NCBI GenBank assembly: GCA_017529865.1
Contig: JAFXNA010000001.1
Location: 62,001 to 126,000, forward strand
Reading direction: 5' to 3'
DNA from: Bacteroidaceae bacterium
GTDB lineage: Bacteria > Bacteroidota > Bacteroidia > Bacteroidales > Bacteroidaceae
DNA: 64,000 nucleotides
Part shown: one piece after another, positions 8,263-15,898 of the stretch
How positions within the stretch are numbered: the stretch's first letter is position 1
Layout: every line of letters starts with the position of its first letter
The notes under the pieces: generated by a model
Seen by the model: only the letters and a program-made list of their open reading frames with translations
Database searches by the model: none
What the model was told of the DNA's origin: nothing
Translations under genes and position numbers: made by a program

Positions 8263-9300
8263 ATGAAGAATTATTTGAAAACTTTAGTGTTTGGTGCAGT
8301 TATGATTAGTGCATCAGCAATGATGGCGCAACCAGGTGGCGGCTTTGGTGGTGGTTTCCCAGGTGGCGGCTTCGGTGGAGGCGGCGGTTTCGGCGGCTTT
8401 GGAGGTTTCCAACAGCAGCAACCCAGCATCGAGACATCACAGGAATGGAAAGACGTAAACTATGCAGGTGATGACGGTCAGGTTTATCACATGTGTGACA
8501 TCTATCTACCAAAGGTAGAAAAGGAAAAGTATCCAGTAGTGGTACACATCTATGGAAGTGCATGGGGCAGCAACAGCTCTAAGCATATGGCCGATATAGG
8601 TACCATCGTAAAGGCTCTTCTCGACAATGGTTACGCAGTCGTATGTCCTAACCACCGTTCAATCGGTGATGCTAAATGGCCTGCTCAGGTAAATGACATC
8701 AAGGCAGTTATCCGCTTTATCCGCGCTAACGCTGCCAAGTATAAATTCGACACATCATTCATCGCAACATCCGGCTTCTCATCAGGAGGTCATCTGTCAG
8801 CTGTGACAGCACTTTCAAACGGTGTGAAGGTTGCCAAGCAAGGAAAAGCAGAGTATGACATCGAAGGCAAGGTTGGTCCTTACACAAAGGAGTCAAGTGC
8901 AGTGAACGCATTCTGCGACTGGTCAGGTCCGACTGAACTGCTCCAGATGGAATGTGGTAATGCTATGGTATTCGGTGGCAAGGGCAATACTCCAGAAGAA
9001 CAACTCATCGGCTTACCTAAAGAAGGAAATGAAGACAACTTTGTATTGCTGAGTGCAACAGGTTTCTTGGATAAGAACGATGTGTCAGGCTACATGTTCC
9101 ATGGTGATCAAGACATGGTTGTTGCGTCGTGTGTAAGTCAATATCTCTACGACCAAATGCAGAAAGTTGGTGTAGAGAGCTACATCCTTCGTGAGCCACA
9201 AGGTGGACACGGCATGGGTATGTACTCTGAGGAGAATCTTAAGAAAATGACTGACTTCTTGGATGCACAGCGAGCAAAGACAGCAAAGAAGACAAAGTAG
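8263..9300 (+). CDS. Secreted alpha/beta hydrolase with a glycine-rich N-terminal linker
   Basis: A 345-residue exported esterase/lipase-like protein. A signal peptide (KTLVFGAVMISASAMMAQ) is followed by a Gly/Phe-rich stretch (PGGGFGGGFPGGGFGG and on, residues about 24-50) and a Gln run. The catalytic domain then begins. The nucleophile is Ser in ATSGFSSGGHLSA (GxSxGG, as in hormone-sensitive-lipase-like enzymes), the acid is probably the last Asp of MFHGDQDMV, and the base is His in PQGGHGMGM. The usual HGGG oxyanion motif is replaced by HIYGSAWG. Such enzymes often deacetylate or de-esterify plant polysaccharides, but no glycoside hydrolase is adjacent. A strong terminator follows. Confidence 0.8.
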   Translation: MKNYLKTLVFGAVMISASAMMAQPGGGFGGGFPGGGFGGGGGFGGFGGFQQQQPSIETSQEWKDVNYAGDDGQVYHMCDIYLPKVEKEKYPVVVHIYGSAWGSNSSKHMADIGTIVKALLDNGYAVVCPNHRSIGDAKWPAQVNDIKAVIRFIRANAAKYKFDTSFIATSGFSSGGHLSAVTALSNGVKVAKQGKAEYDIEGKVGPYTKESSAVNAFCDWSGPTELLQMECGNAMVFGGKGNTPEEQLIGLPKEGNEDNFVLLSATGFLDKNDVSGYMFHGDQDMVVASCVSQYLYDQMQKVGVESYILREPQGGHGMGMYSEENLKKMTDFLDAQRAKTAKKTK

Positions 9301-9327
9301 TAGTAAAACATCAATGTTATTATAGAA

Positions 9328-9360
9328 GGATGTCTGGACAGACCGTTCAGGCATCTTTTT
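9328..9360 (+). terminator. Intrinsic terminator after the alpha/beta hydrolase
   Basis: GGATGTCTGGAC pairs with GTTCAGGCATCT (with G-U pairs) around a short loop, and TTTTT follows. It lies 28 bp past the stop codon. The remaining bases to 9524 show no gene or other structure. Confidence 0.8.
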
Positions 9361-9524
9361 GTCTGTGGAACAACCTGCTCTTTGTATTCAAGATGTTCGT
9401 TGTCCAAACCTAACAAGTCTGTTTATTATATACACTCTTATACTTCCATTATATCAAGAAAAAAACAGACAACCTGTAACAAATGTTAAAAATGAGGGGT
9501 GAGAGCAAAAAAAATTACTAAAAG

Positions 9525-9557
9525 TTTCGTTAATTAAAAATTTAGTTATATCTTTGC
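9525..9557 (+). promoter_or_regulatory. Promoter of blaI
   Basis: TTTCG (9525-9529), a 19 bp spacer and TATCTTTGC (9549-9557) give a good sigma-ABfr match. The ATG is at 9624, so the leader is about 60 nt. Confidence 0.65.
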
Positions 9558-9623
9558 CAGCGAAAACAAGAGAGGAAAGAGGTGCGGAGAGAATAAATAG
9601 TAAAATGTCAAATCGTAAATAAT

Positions 9624-10001
9624 ATGATGACGAAGCAAAAGAACTATACATTGACGAAGGCAGAACTTCAGGCGATGGAAATACTCTGGAGCATGGGTAA
9701 GGCTTGTGATGTGCACGAAGTGGTGGAGCGTTATGCAGAACCTCGTCCTGCCTATACGACTGTTTCGACCTTTATGAAGATTCTGTCAACTAAAGGTTTC
9801 GTAGATTTCAAGAAGGGACAGGGCAAGCAGCACTTGTATTTCCCCTTGATCTCTAAAGACGAATACACGTCGAGAGTGATGCGCGATGTGAAGAATAACT
9901 TTTTCGGTGGTAGCGTGTCATCATTTCTCAGTTTCTTCCTTAAGGAGGAAAACCTGTCGCAGAAAGAATTGGAGGAGTTGATAAAAAAAGTTGAACAATA
10001 A
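9624..10001 (+). CDS. BlaI/MecI-family transcriptional repressor
   Basis: A 125-residue winged-helix repressor of the BlaI/MecI/CopY family (PF03965). The helix-turn-helix spans LTKAELQAMEILWSMGKACD and RPAYTTVSTFMKILSTKGFV (about residues 8-58), where the second helix reads DNA. KGQGKQHLYFPL is the wing. The C-terminal helix pair (SFLKEENLSQKELEEL region) is the dimer and protease-cleavage area. It is followed by a BlaR1-type sensor, the classic two-gene arrangement in which the membrane metalloprotease inactivates the repressor. No beta-lactamase gene is present, so the target is probably a cell-envelope function. Starts at 9624 and 9627 are both possible. Confidence 0.9.
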   Translation: MMTKQKNYTLTKAELQAMEILWSMGKACDVHEVVERYAEPRPAYTTVSTFMKILSTKGFVDFKKGQGKQHLYFPLISKDEYTSRVMRDVKNNFFGGSVSSFLSFFLKEENLSQKELEELIKKVEQ

Positions 10002-10005
10002 AAGT

Positions 10006-10034
10006 CCCTCTCCCCGCTCCCCCGAGGGGGAGAG
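10006..10034. repeat. GC-rich palindromic repeat between blaI and blaR1
   Basis: CTCCCCC-ga-GGGGGAG forms a 7 bp inverted repeat (10017-10032) inside a longer CTCTCCCC...GGGGGAGAG block. It is the same class as the repeats at 15665, 15851, 49633 and 49702. It could pause transcription between the two genes. Confidence 0.65.
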
Positions 10035-10078
10035 CTAAAGTCAATACAAAATTCCTTACTTATAAAACGAACCCAATC

Positions 10079-11593
10079 ATGTCAGCAATATTCATCTACG
10101 CAATCAAATCGGCAATTTGCTTAGCACTGCTTTATTTGCCATATACGCTGCTCATGCGGCGCGATACTTTCTATTCGTTCAATCGCACCGTGCTGATGGG
10201 TATCGTATTGTTGGCACTTGTGTTACCTGCCCTTGACTTACCCGTCTTCGACAATGGTGTCCTCAGTGGCATTTCAGGCAAAGGTCGTGCTATCATTGAG
10301 ATTGGTATGCCTCAAGCAGTCATCGAAGGTACTGGGCAACATGTTGCTCAGCCCAACCCTGTGGATGTGAGTCAGGAATGGAGTGTTCTGTTGGTGCAGA
10401 TGTTACTCCTTATATATATAATAGGTGTAGGTGTTTGTTTCGTATGGAAACTCATCTCTCTGATACGATTGATGCGATTCATTCCTGCTGGCAGTATCTG
10501 GAAGGAGCAGAAGGACGGAGTGACCATCTATTGTCACTTAGGAGAGGCAAGCCCTTGCAGTTGGATGAATAAGATTGTGATATCAGAGGACGACTACAAC
10601 AACAACCCCTCTGTGATGATCCACGAAAAGGCTCACTGTCATAAGGGGCACTCTTGGGACACTTTATTGGTATCGCTTGTTGAGGTGTTCATGTGGTTCA
10701 ACCCTTGTATCTGGATGCTTGACCATTCATTGCAAGAGGTGCATGAATACGAGGCAGACGATGAAGTGTTGCGTCAGGGTGTTACAGCGAAGAATTATCA
10801 GATGCTATTAATAGAAAAAGCCATCAGCACCAGTTCCTACACTTTTGCCAATGGCTTTAATCACAGTTTACTTAAAAAAAGAATCACTATGATGATGAAG
10901 AAAAAATCTAACAAATGGTTGAGCGGTACAAAAGCATTGTACTTGCTCCCAGTGGCATTGGTTGCTGTTGCAGCATTTGCCACCCCGAAGGTTTCAAAGA
11001 ACCTTGAAGCTGTTATCGATGGCAAAGTTAATGTAAATGTTTTGAACGACCAAAACATTTCAAGTAAAAATGTCGAAAATCAGGCTGAAGTAGATGAAAT
11101 CACCCCTGCTTTGACTTCTCAGGAGGCTATTGTCCTAGACGAAGAGCCAAAACGGGCGGTGATTGCAATCGACGAAATGGCTCCCGAAGTAGAGCAAGAC
11201 CCTGACACTGCTGTGTTCTCGGTTGTGGAGAAGATGCCTGAGTTCCCTGGTGGTATGCAGGCGCTCATGACCTTCCTTGCCAGCAACGTCAAGTATCCCG
11301 CTATTGCACAGGAGGCAGGCGTTCAGGGACGAGTGTTGGTGAAGTTCACGGTCAGCAAGACTGGTAAGGTGAAAGATGCAAGGGTAATTCGTGGTATTCC
11401 TGCAATCTCTGCACCCGAACCTGTATTAGAGTCGGAGAAGGAGATGTATGAGAAGAAGGCTGAGGCTGCTTACCAAATCAACACAGAGGCACTACGAGTG
11501 GTCGAGTCGATGCCAGACTGGATTCCTGGTCAGCAGAAAGGTCAGGCTGTGAATGTGTCATACACACTTCCAATCAATTTCAAACTTAAGTAA
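10079..11593 (+). CDS. BlaR1-type M56 membrane metallopeptidase with a TonB C-terminal domain
   Basis: A 504-residue inner-membrane sensor protease. The N-terminal part has several transmembrane helices (AIKSAICLALLYLPYTLLM; LLVQMLLLIYIIGVGVCFVW). The zinc motif HEKAH is at about residue 182, and EYEADDEVL about 40 residues later supplies the third ligand, as in family M56. A helix at about residues 280-300 (ALYLLPVALVAVAAF) leads to a periplasmic region. Its last 130 residues are a TonB_C fold: PEFPGGMQALMTFLASNVKY, GRVLVKFTVSKTGKVKDARV, and AVNVSYTLPINFKL. This fusion is common in Bacteroidetes BlaR1 proteins and replaces the penicillin-binding sensor of staphylococcal BlaR1. It is presumably co-transcribed with blaI. 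Confidence 0.88.
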   Translation: MSAIFIYAIKSAICLALLYLPYTLLMRRDTFYSFNRTVLMGIVLLALVLPALDLPVFDNGVLSGISGKGRAIIEIGMPQAVIEGTGQHVAQPNPVDVSQEWSVLLVQMLLLIYIIGVGVCFVWKLISLIRLMRFIPAGSIWKEQKDGVTIYCHLGEASPCSWMNKIVISEDDYNNNPSVMIHEKAHCHKGHSWDTLLVSLVEVFMWFNPCIWMLDHSLQEVHEYEADDEVLRQGVTAKNYQMLLIEKAISTSSYTFANGFNHSLLKKRITMMMKKKSNKWLSGTKALYLLPVALVAVAAFATPKVSKNLEAVIDGKVNVNVLNDQNISSKNVENQAEVDEITPALTSQEAIVLDEEPKRAVIAIDEMAPEVEQDPDTAVFSVVEKMPEFPGGMQALMTFLASNVKYPAIAQEAGVQGRVLVKFTVSKTGKVKDARVIRGIPAISAPEPVLESEKEMYEKKAEAAYQINTEALRVVESMPDWIPGQQKGQAVNVSYTLPINFKLK

Positions 11594-11628
11594 CAAGTAA
11601 GGATCGTTGAAAAACAGAAATGAACCTT

Positions 11629-11660
11629 AGAGGCATCTCATTTGAGGTGCCTCTTTATTT
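11629..11660 (+). terminator. Intrinsic terminator after blaR1
   Basis: AGAGGCATCTCA pairs with TGAGGTGCCTCT across a very short loop, followed by TTATTT. It is 35 bp downstream of the stop codon. Confidence 0.85.
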
Positions 11661-11665
11661 GCGTT

Positions 11666-11746
11666 GTCCCCTAGAGGGAATGTTTCAGTCCCAGTGTGGA
11701 ACTGCATTGGTCCCAATGTGGGACTGTTTTAGTCCCAGTGTGGGAA
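11666..11746. repeat. Array of four 22-bp-spaced palindromes (array 1)
   Basis: Four units of GTCCCA-nnn-TGGGAC type have centres at 11673, 11695, 11717 and 11739, exactly 22 bp apart. The third is a perfect 6 bp-arm palindrome and the others carry one or two mismatches. The linker is TGxxTTx. The array follows the blaR1 terminator directly. Bases 11747-11892 hold nothing else that I can support. An open frame across this block is low-complexity and is not called. See arrays at 30737 and 60415. Confidence 0.85.
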
Positions 11747-11892
11747 CTTTCGCAAGCAAACCCCTTCGGGTTCTTCCATTCAACTTGCGGATCTTTGATA
11801 AAAGCCTTATATCGGAAGACCTAACACATTCTCAAAGGAAACATCCCTGTAGATGGCTGTAGATGTATTTCCGGACCTTCGAAACCTAACAT

Positions 11893-12330
11893 ATGGAAAA
11901 ACGTTTAGAATACAAAAACATCCCTTACGGATATGAACTCTGTTTCAACGACAAGTGTCAGTTGCGTGACAAGTGTATGCACTATCAAGCCTATCTATTG
12001 AAGCCCGATGAGCGATTGGTTGGCCCTACGGTATATCCGTCTGCGTGGAAAGATGGCAATTGTCTGCGCTTCAACGAGAAGAAATTGGTACAGAAAGCAT
12101 GGGGGTTCAGTCAGCTCTACAAGAATGTTCCCTACTATCGGAGGGCAGAGGCACGTCGTTGTGTCAAGAACTACTTCAGCCACGGCAACGGCCCTTATTA
12201 CCGTTATCATCACGGCGAGAACAAACTCATGCCCAAGCAGCAGGAGGACATCATGGCAATTCTGGCTAAATTCGGCAGCACAGATGGCTTGACCTTCGAC
12301 CATTACGAAACAGATTTTGACTTCAGTTGA
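11893..12330 (+). CDS. DUF6078-like small cysteine-containing protein
   Basis: A 145-residue protein with no signal peptide or membrane helix. It opens KRLEYKNIPYGYELCFNDKC and continues QLRDKCMHYQAYL, so three Cys lie within 14 residues (Cx4-5C pattern). The middle part is rich in Tyr, Arg and Lys (YKNVPYYRRAEARRCVKNYF). Short Bacteroidales proteins with this N-terminal Cys pattern are grouped as DUF6078, and I assign it there from memory with moderate confidence. Function is unknown. It is a single-gene unit: array 1 lies upstream, and a strong terminator lies 29 bp downstream. Confidence 0.68.
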   Translation: MEKRLEYKNIPYGYELCFNDKCQLRDKCMHYQAYLLKPDERLVGPTVYPSAWKDGNCLRFNEKKLVQKAWGFSQLYKNVPYYRRAEARRCVKNYFSHGNGPYYRYHHGENKLMPKQQEDIMAILAKFGSTDGLTFDHYETDFDFS

Positions 12331-12359
12331 GAACAGCCACTTCTCATCCTCATTCATCA

Positions 12360-12386
12360 GGTGCAGCTTTGTGCTGCACCTTTTTT
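12360..12386 (+). terminator. Intrinsic terminator after the DUF6078-like gene
   Basis: GGTGCAGC-tttgt-GCTGCACC is a perfect 8 bp stem followed by TTTTTT. The next 300 bases are AT-rich. They hold two copies of TTTCCATGGG(G)TA (12595 and 12672) and a second possible -7 element, TACGTTTGC, at 12648-12656. Confidence 0.93.
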
Positions 12387-12689
12387 CTGCCGAATTACTT
12401 ACCACAAACAGCAAAACCAAGTATTTGTGAAGGAAAAACACAGAAATTATCAAAATGTCTTCTCCTAGAAAAAGTTGAATGATTTTTACCTTAAACCTGC
12501 CATAGGTTGAATGCTTGTTAGGCTCTCTTTTTTTCCACTAAAACAGTGCTTTTTATTTAGGAATCGACGTTTTTTCCATTCCCCTTAGTAAAAGTTTCCA
12601 TGGGTACCGCATATGGAAAAAGCTTATGTCTATGATTTTCAGCAAGTTACGTTTGCAAAAAACATCATATTTTTCCATGGGGTAAGTGA

Positions 12690-12720
12690 TTGTCGTTTGA
12701 AATAAATATCGTAACTTTGC
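12690..12720 (+). promoter_or_regulatory. Promoter of the small secreted ORF at 12749
   Basis: TTG (12690-12692), 19 bp, TAACTTTGC (12712-12720). The spacing and -7 element are both consensus. Confidence 0.68.
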
Positions 12721-12748
12721 CCCCGAGAACAAATAAATGCGAATAATT

Positions 12749-12994
12749 ATGAAATCAAACAGTATTTTTCGAACAGCAATGGTGCTTTTCCTTGCGATGT
12801 TCACAACGACAGTATGGGCAGATGTAAACTTTGAAAATGTCCTCGAAAAGGATGAAACAATCTCAATGTTGGACGGAGATCCTGTATGGGTATATCAACA
12901 GAAAGTATGGTTCCGCATCAAAAATGCACCAGAAGGTGCTATGATGATGAAATTAATGGTGATAAAGCAAGACCTGAGTTTTTTTATCCTGTGA
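12749..12994 (+). CDS. Small secreted protein, possibly a frameshifted remnant
   Basis: From the ATG at 12749 the frame encodes 81 residues. A clear signal peptide (IFRTAMVLFLAMFTTTVWAD) is followed by VNFENVLEKDETISMLDGD and a short tail ending SFFIL. The last 20 residues are Met-rich and do not look like a natural end. The overlapping frame continues plausibly from the same point (NGDKARPEFFYPVIQDNGSA), which suggests a frameshift near 12945-12960. Against this, a promoter lies upstream and a terminator starts 12 bp after the stop, so the unit is self-contained. I cannot decide between a genuine 81-residue secreted protein and a truncated gene. The family is unknown. Its export signal resembles that of the neighbouring 857-residue protein in type only. 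Confidence 0.5.
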   Translation: MKSNSIFRTAMVLFLAMFTTTVWADVNFENVLEKDETISMLDGDPVWVYQQKVWFRIKNAPEGAMMMKLMVIKQDLSFFIL

Positions 12995-13006
12995 TACAGG
13001 ATAATG

Positions 13007-13043
13007 GCTCTGCAAGTATCTGCAGGGCAGTTTTGCTTTTTTG
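13007..13043 (+). terminator. Probable terminator after the small secreted ORF
   Basis: GCTCTGC pairs with GCAGGGC (one G-U pair) around an 8 nt loop, followed by AGTTTTGCTTTTTT. An additional small hairpin, ATCCTG-tgata-CAGGAT, precedes it at 12986-13002. Confidence 0.6.
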
Positions 13044-13101
13044 TTATGTTACAAATCTGATAGCCCATGTAAAAATTCATGTAAAAAAAAGTGGAAAAAA
13101 A

Positions 13102-13134
13102 TTTGGTGGTATGAAAAGAATGTTGTTATTTTGC
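13102..13134 (+). promoter_or_regulatory. Promoter of the 857-residue secreted protein
   Basis: TTTG (13102-13105), about 20 bp, then TTATTTTGC (13126-13134), a -7 element with one mismatch. The leader would be about 65-70 nt. Confidence 0.5.
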
Positions 13135-13206
13135 AGGTGAAAATCAATTTATTAACACTATATACATAATACATTATTTAAAGAATTACAAATCTACTTA
13201 ATACGA

Positions 13207-15780
13207 ATGCTTATGAAACGGTTAAATTTCTTTATGCTCAGTATGGCGATAGCCATCTGTGCAAGCGCACAGTTCAAGAGTTCTCTGTGGATGGTGCCTA
13301 ATGATATGTATATGGGACCTCAGATTTCCTTCAACTTCTCGTTGGTGTGCAGGAGCATGGGTGTGGACCGTGAAGAGTTCGGACCGATACTGAAACGTTG
13401 GTTAGATCCCAACAGAAACAAGAATACGGACTACGAGGACATTCACTTGATGTATGTCACTTCGGATGCCAACCTTCCGGAAGCGGGCGGTGATACGCAC
13501 GGCAGCTTCATGTTCACGGCTGACGGCAGCTATACAAAACGGGGGACGGAAGAGAATCCTGCTATATGGGGAGGACAAGCCACGCTCGATCTGAAGATGA
13601 ACACGCTGTATTTCAATGTCTATGTGACGCCAACTGCCGTTTTGGGACTTTATGGAGAACCATTGGTGAAGGCGGGCGACCAGCTGCATGCCACATTTGC
13701 CGTGGAATATGAGGGCAAGGTGGCAACGTTCGAAATCACTATTAATTTGTCTGACGTGAGTAAGGGCAACGAGATTCCGCTCATCACGCTCGACAAGGTG
13801 GGCGAGAAGTCTGTCAATATGAAGTATACCGTTGGGAGAAACTGCGTCACCAACCTGAACCTCGACTCTATCGCAACGTGCTTCGGTGAGGATGTGCGAG
13901 GTGGTAACCTACAGTTGCATGTATATGCCAACGATGATAAGAAGACCCTTACCGACCGCTATACTTATGATCAGTCGTCGGCCCTCATGCTCGATGACGA
14001 CTTTGTGGAGTGGAAGGAACCATACGACAGACGTTATTTCGCTTTCCATTACCTCCCCTTGCCTCAGGAAATCGGTGTCAATCCATCCTCTTCCGATGCA
14101 TACGCGGAAGGTGAACATGTTACAGGCTCGGTCTTCCTCGTTGCTGACGGGAAGTACTTTGAACTGAAGATGGACGTGCAGTTCGGCGATTCGGAACAGG
14201 AGGAACGCAATATGGCTGTAGTGTCCTCAGCTGAACAATGTGGCAAGTTCACACGAATCGTGAACGTAGAGCCGACCGACATGTGGGGAGGCATCCATGA
14301 ACCGACAGCTGTGTTCAGCCTTCCGGTCATTGCCAAAGCACTGGGAGCCGACTGTGATGAACTGATGAAAGCCTTTACCGACTGGAAAGACGGCAAGCTC
14401 GCAGCTGACGGAACAGAGATGATCTACAACCTGTCGGATCACGCATCGACCAAATACACCTCGGGAATCGGCGGCTACTGGATGAATAGAGACGGCAAGG
14501 TGGTAAGTTATAGTCAAGTTGGTGACTGGGGATGTGAGCTCAATGTCAATAGGACGATGAAAGAACTGCGGTTCGTGCTGTCCCAGAAACCAGATGCGTT
14601 GAAAGACGGCGATGTATGCAGCGTTCAGCTGGGCATCTGCTACAAAGGCCGTATGGCGGTCTTGGAAATCATCATGAACGTCAAGGATGGCGACAGTGGT
14701 GAACTGATTGCATTGAACAGCTTGCAAAAGGTCGGCGAGCAGGTCTTGACAGGTGCATTTTCCGACCCGTCGGACAGGCTGAAAATAAAGCTCGACCTTA
14801 ACGGCATTGCCTCTCTGTTCGATGGCGATGTAGTAGGCAAAGCCCTGAAGCTCTATGTGATGAGCGATGCAGAGAATCAGTTGCTGACCGACCGCTATTC
14901 GTATGAGATATCACCAAATGTGACCCTCGACATAGAGGGAACGGAATTCAATGATTACAGTTCGCACGAGTATTACGTGCTGTCCTATTCACCATACGAG
15001 AATCTGTTTGTCATCACGATGCATCCCGATGCATTCAAGGGCGGGCAGAAGACATCCGGTTCCGTGTTCCTTGTTTCAGGCAACCAGTACTATGAACTAG
15101 TGATGGACATTCTGTTCGGCAGCGAACAGGACGAGATGATACACTTCGACATCCTTGCCACTGAGCAGATGGATGTGAAGCTGATGCTGACAGGCGACTA
15201 CTATACGTATCTGAATAGGCAGACAGGCGAGTATGCGCTTGTACAGACTCCTATTGACTGGTCGGGGATTGTCGAGCAGCTCGGTACGGAGAGCCCGGTG
15301 CTCTATGCAGAGCAGCAGAAAGACGGCAACATCATCTACAGCTGCCGTTACAATGCAGCCCCCGGGCAGGGCTTCTGGTTCACAACAGACGGTCAGAATG
15401 CATATAGAACGTCGTTCTTCGGGACGAAAACAAAGGTTGGAGTGTATTATTCAGACGGTTCGTTCAAGTGGTATGAGGAGCCTTTCGTTTATACGAAGGC
15501 AGGAGAAACATACGTCCTCAATCTCTACTTCGCTAACCCAGAAAAGGGTACAGCCGTGAAATATATAATCAATGTAGAGTTCGTAAACGAAATCAACAAC
15601 TCACAACTTTGCCACGTACGCCGCCTGCCTGCAGGAATGGGTACATCAACAGGAATCGACAACCTCACCCCAACCCTCTCCCAAGGCGAGGGAGTTATAT
15701 ACAACCTCCAAGGTCAGCGAACCAATGGCTTGCAGAAGGGATTGAATATTGTGGATGGGAAGAAGGTGATGGTGAAGTAG
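13207..15780 (+). CDS. Large secreted protein with alternating A-B-A-B-A modules (DUF4859-like) and a C-terminal sorting-type tail
   Basis: An 857-residue protein. A signal peptide (NFFMLSMAIAICASAQ) is followed by five modules. A modules (about residues 25-190, 355-500 and 680-800) share a predicted helix of the type SLxxxxMGxDxxEF, a GxxxxxGxY/WxxxxGxxx block and closing beta strands. B modules (about 200-350 and 510-660) share VGE(K/Q)...LDLxSIA/GIASxF, LTDRYxYxxS and GSVFLVxxxxYYEL. The A modules recall DUF4859, a Bacteroidetes surface family; I am not certain of this. The last 25 residues, IYNLQGQRTNGLQKGLNIVD plus GKK, resemble a type IX secretion tail. Just before it, PTLSQGEG is encoded by an inserted GC-rich repeat. 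ATG 13213 is an alternative start. Confidence 0.8.
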   Translation: MLMKRLNFFMLSMAIAICASAQFKSSLWMVPNDMYMGPQISFNFSLVCRSMGVDREEFGPILKRWLDPNRNKNTDYEDIHLMYVTSDANLPEAGGDTHGSFMFTADGSYTKRGTEENPAIWGGQATLDLKMNTLYFNVYVTPTAVLGLYGEPLVKAGDQLHATFAVEYEGKVATFEITINLSDVSKGNEIPLITLDKVGEKSVNMKYTVGRNCVTNLNLDSIATCFGEDVRGGNLQLHVYANDDKKTLTDRYTYDQSSALMLDDDFVEWKEPYDRRYFAFHYLPLPQEIGVNPSSSDAYAEGEHVTGSVFLVADGKYFELKMDVQFGDSEQEERNMAVVSSAEQCGKFTRIVNVEPTDMWGGIHEPTAVFSLPVIAKALGADCDELMKAFTDWKDGKLAADGTEMIYNLSDHASTKYTSGIGGYWMNRDGKVVSYSQVGDWGCELNVNRTMKELRFVLSQKPDALKDGDVCSVQLGICYKGRMAVLEIIMNVKDGDSGELIALNSLQKVGEQVLTGAFSDPSDRLKIKLDLNGIASLFDGDVVGKALKLYVMSDAENQLLTDRYSYEISPNVTLDIEGTEFNDYSSHEYYVLSYSPYENLFVITMHPDAFKGGQKTSGSVFLVSGNQYYELVMDILFGSEQDEMIHFDILATEQMDVKLMLTGDYYTYLNRQTGEYALVQTPIDWSGIVEQLGTESPVLYAEQQKDGNIIYSCRYNAAPGQGFWFTTDGQNAYRTSFFGTKTKVGVYYSDGSFKWYEEPFVYTKAGETYVLNLYFANPEKGTAVKYIINVEFVNEINNSQLCHVRRLPAGMGTSTGIDNLTPTLSQGEGVIYNLQGQRTNGLQKGLNIVDGKKVMVK
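15665..15694. repeat. GC-rich palindromic repeat inside a coding region
   Basis: CCCTC-TCCCAAGGC-GAGGG with flanking CACCCCAA belongs to the class found between genes at 10006 and 15851. Here it is read in frame as LTPTLSQGEG within the 857-residue protein, in the linker before the C-terminal tail. Confidence 0.7.
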
Positions 15781-15850
15781 GGAATAGAACTACGAATCCA
15801 AGGATTCTCTGAAACAATACAAGTGGCGTCCTGCGGACGCAGTAGAGTTT

Positions 15851-15883
15851 TTCCCCCTTCGCACTCCCCCCAAGGGGAGAGGC
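15851..15883. repeat. GC-rich palindromic repeat between convergent genes
   Basis: CTCCCC-cccaa-GGGGAG plus the following AGGC lies between the stop of the 857-residue protein (+) and that of dprA (-). It may serve as a two-way transcription barrier, as no other terminator is seen there. Confidence 0.65.
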
Positions 15884-15898
15884 TGGCGACACTTGTTG

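Noticed and set aside
11666..11746. Possible CRISPR array
   Set aside because: The units are contiguous 22 bp palindromes with no unique spacers of about 30 bp and no cas genes nearby.
11620..11862. 80-residue open frame across the terminator and array 1
   Set aside because: It begins inside the blaR1 terminator and is read from palindromic repeats; no family or signal.
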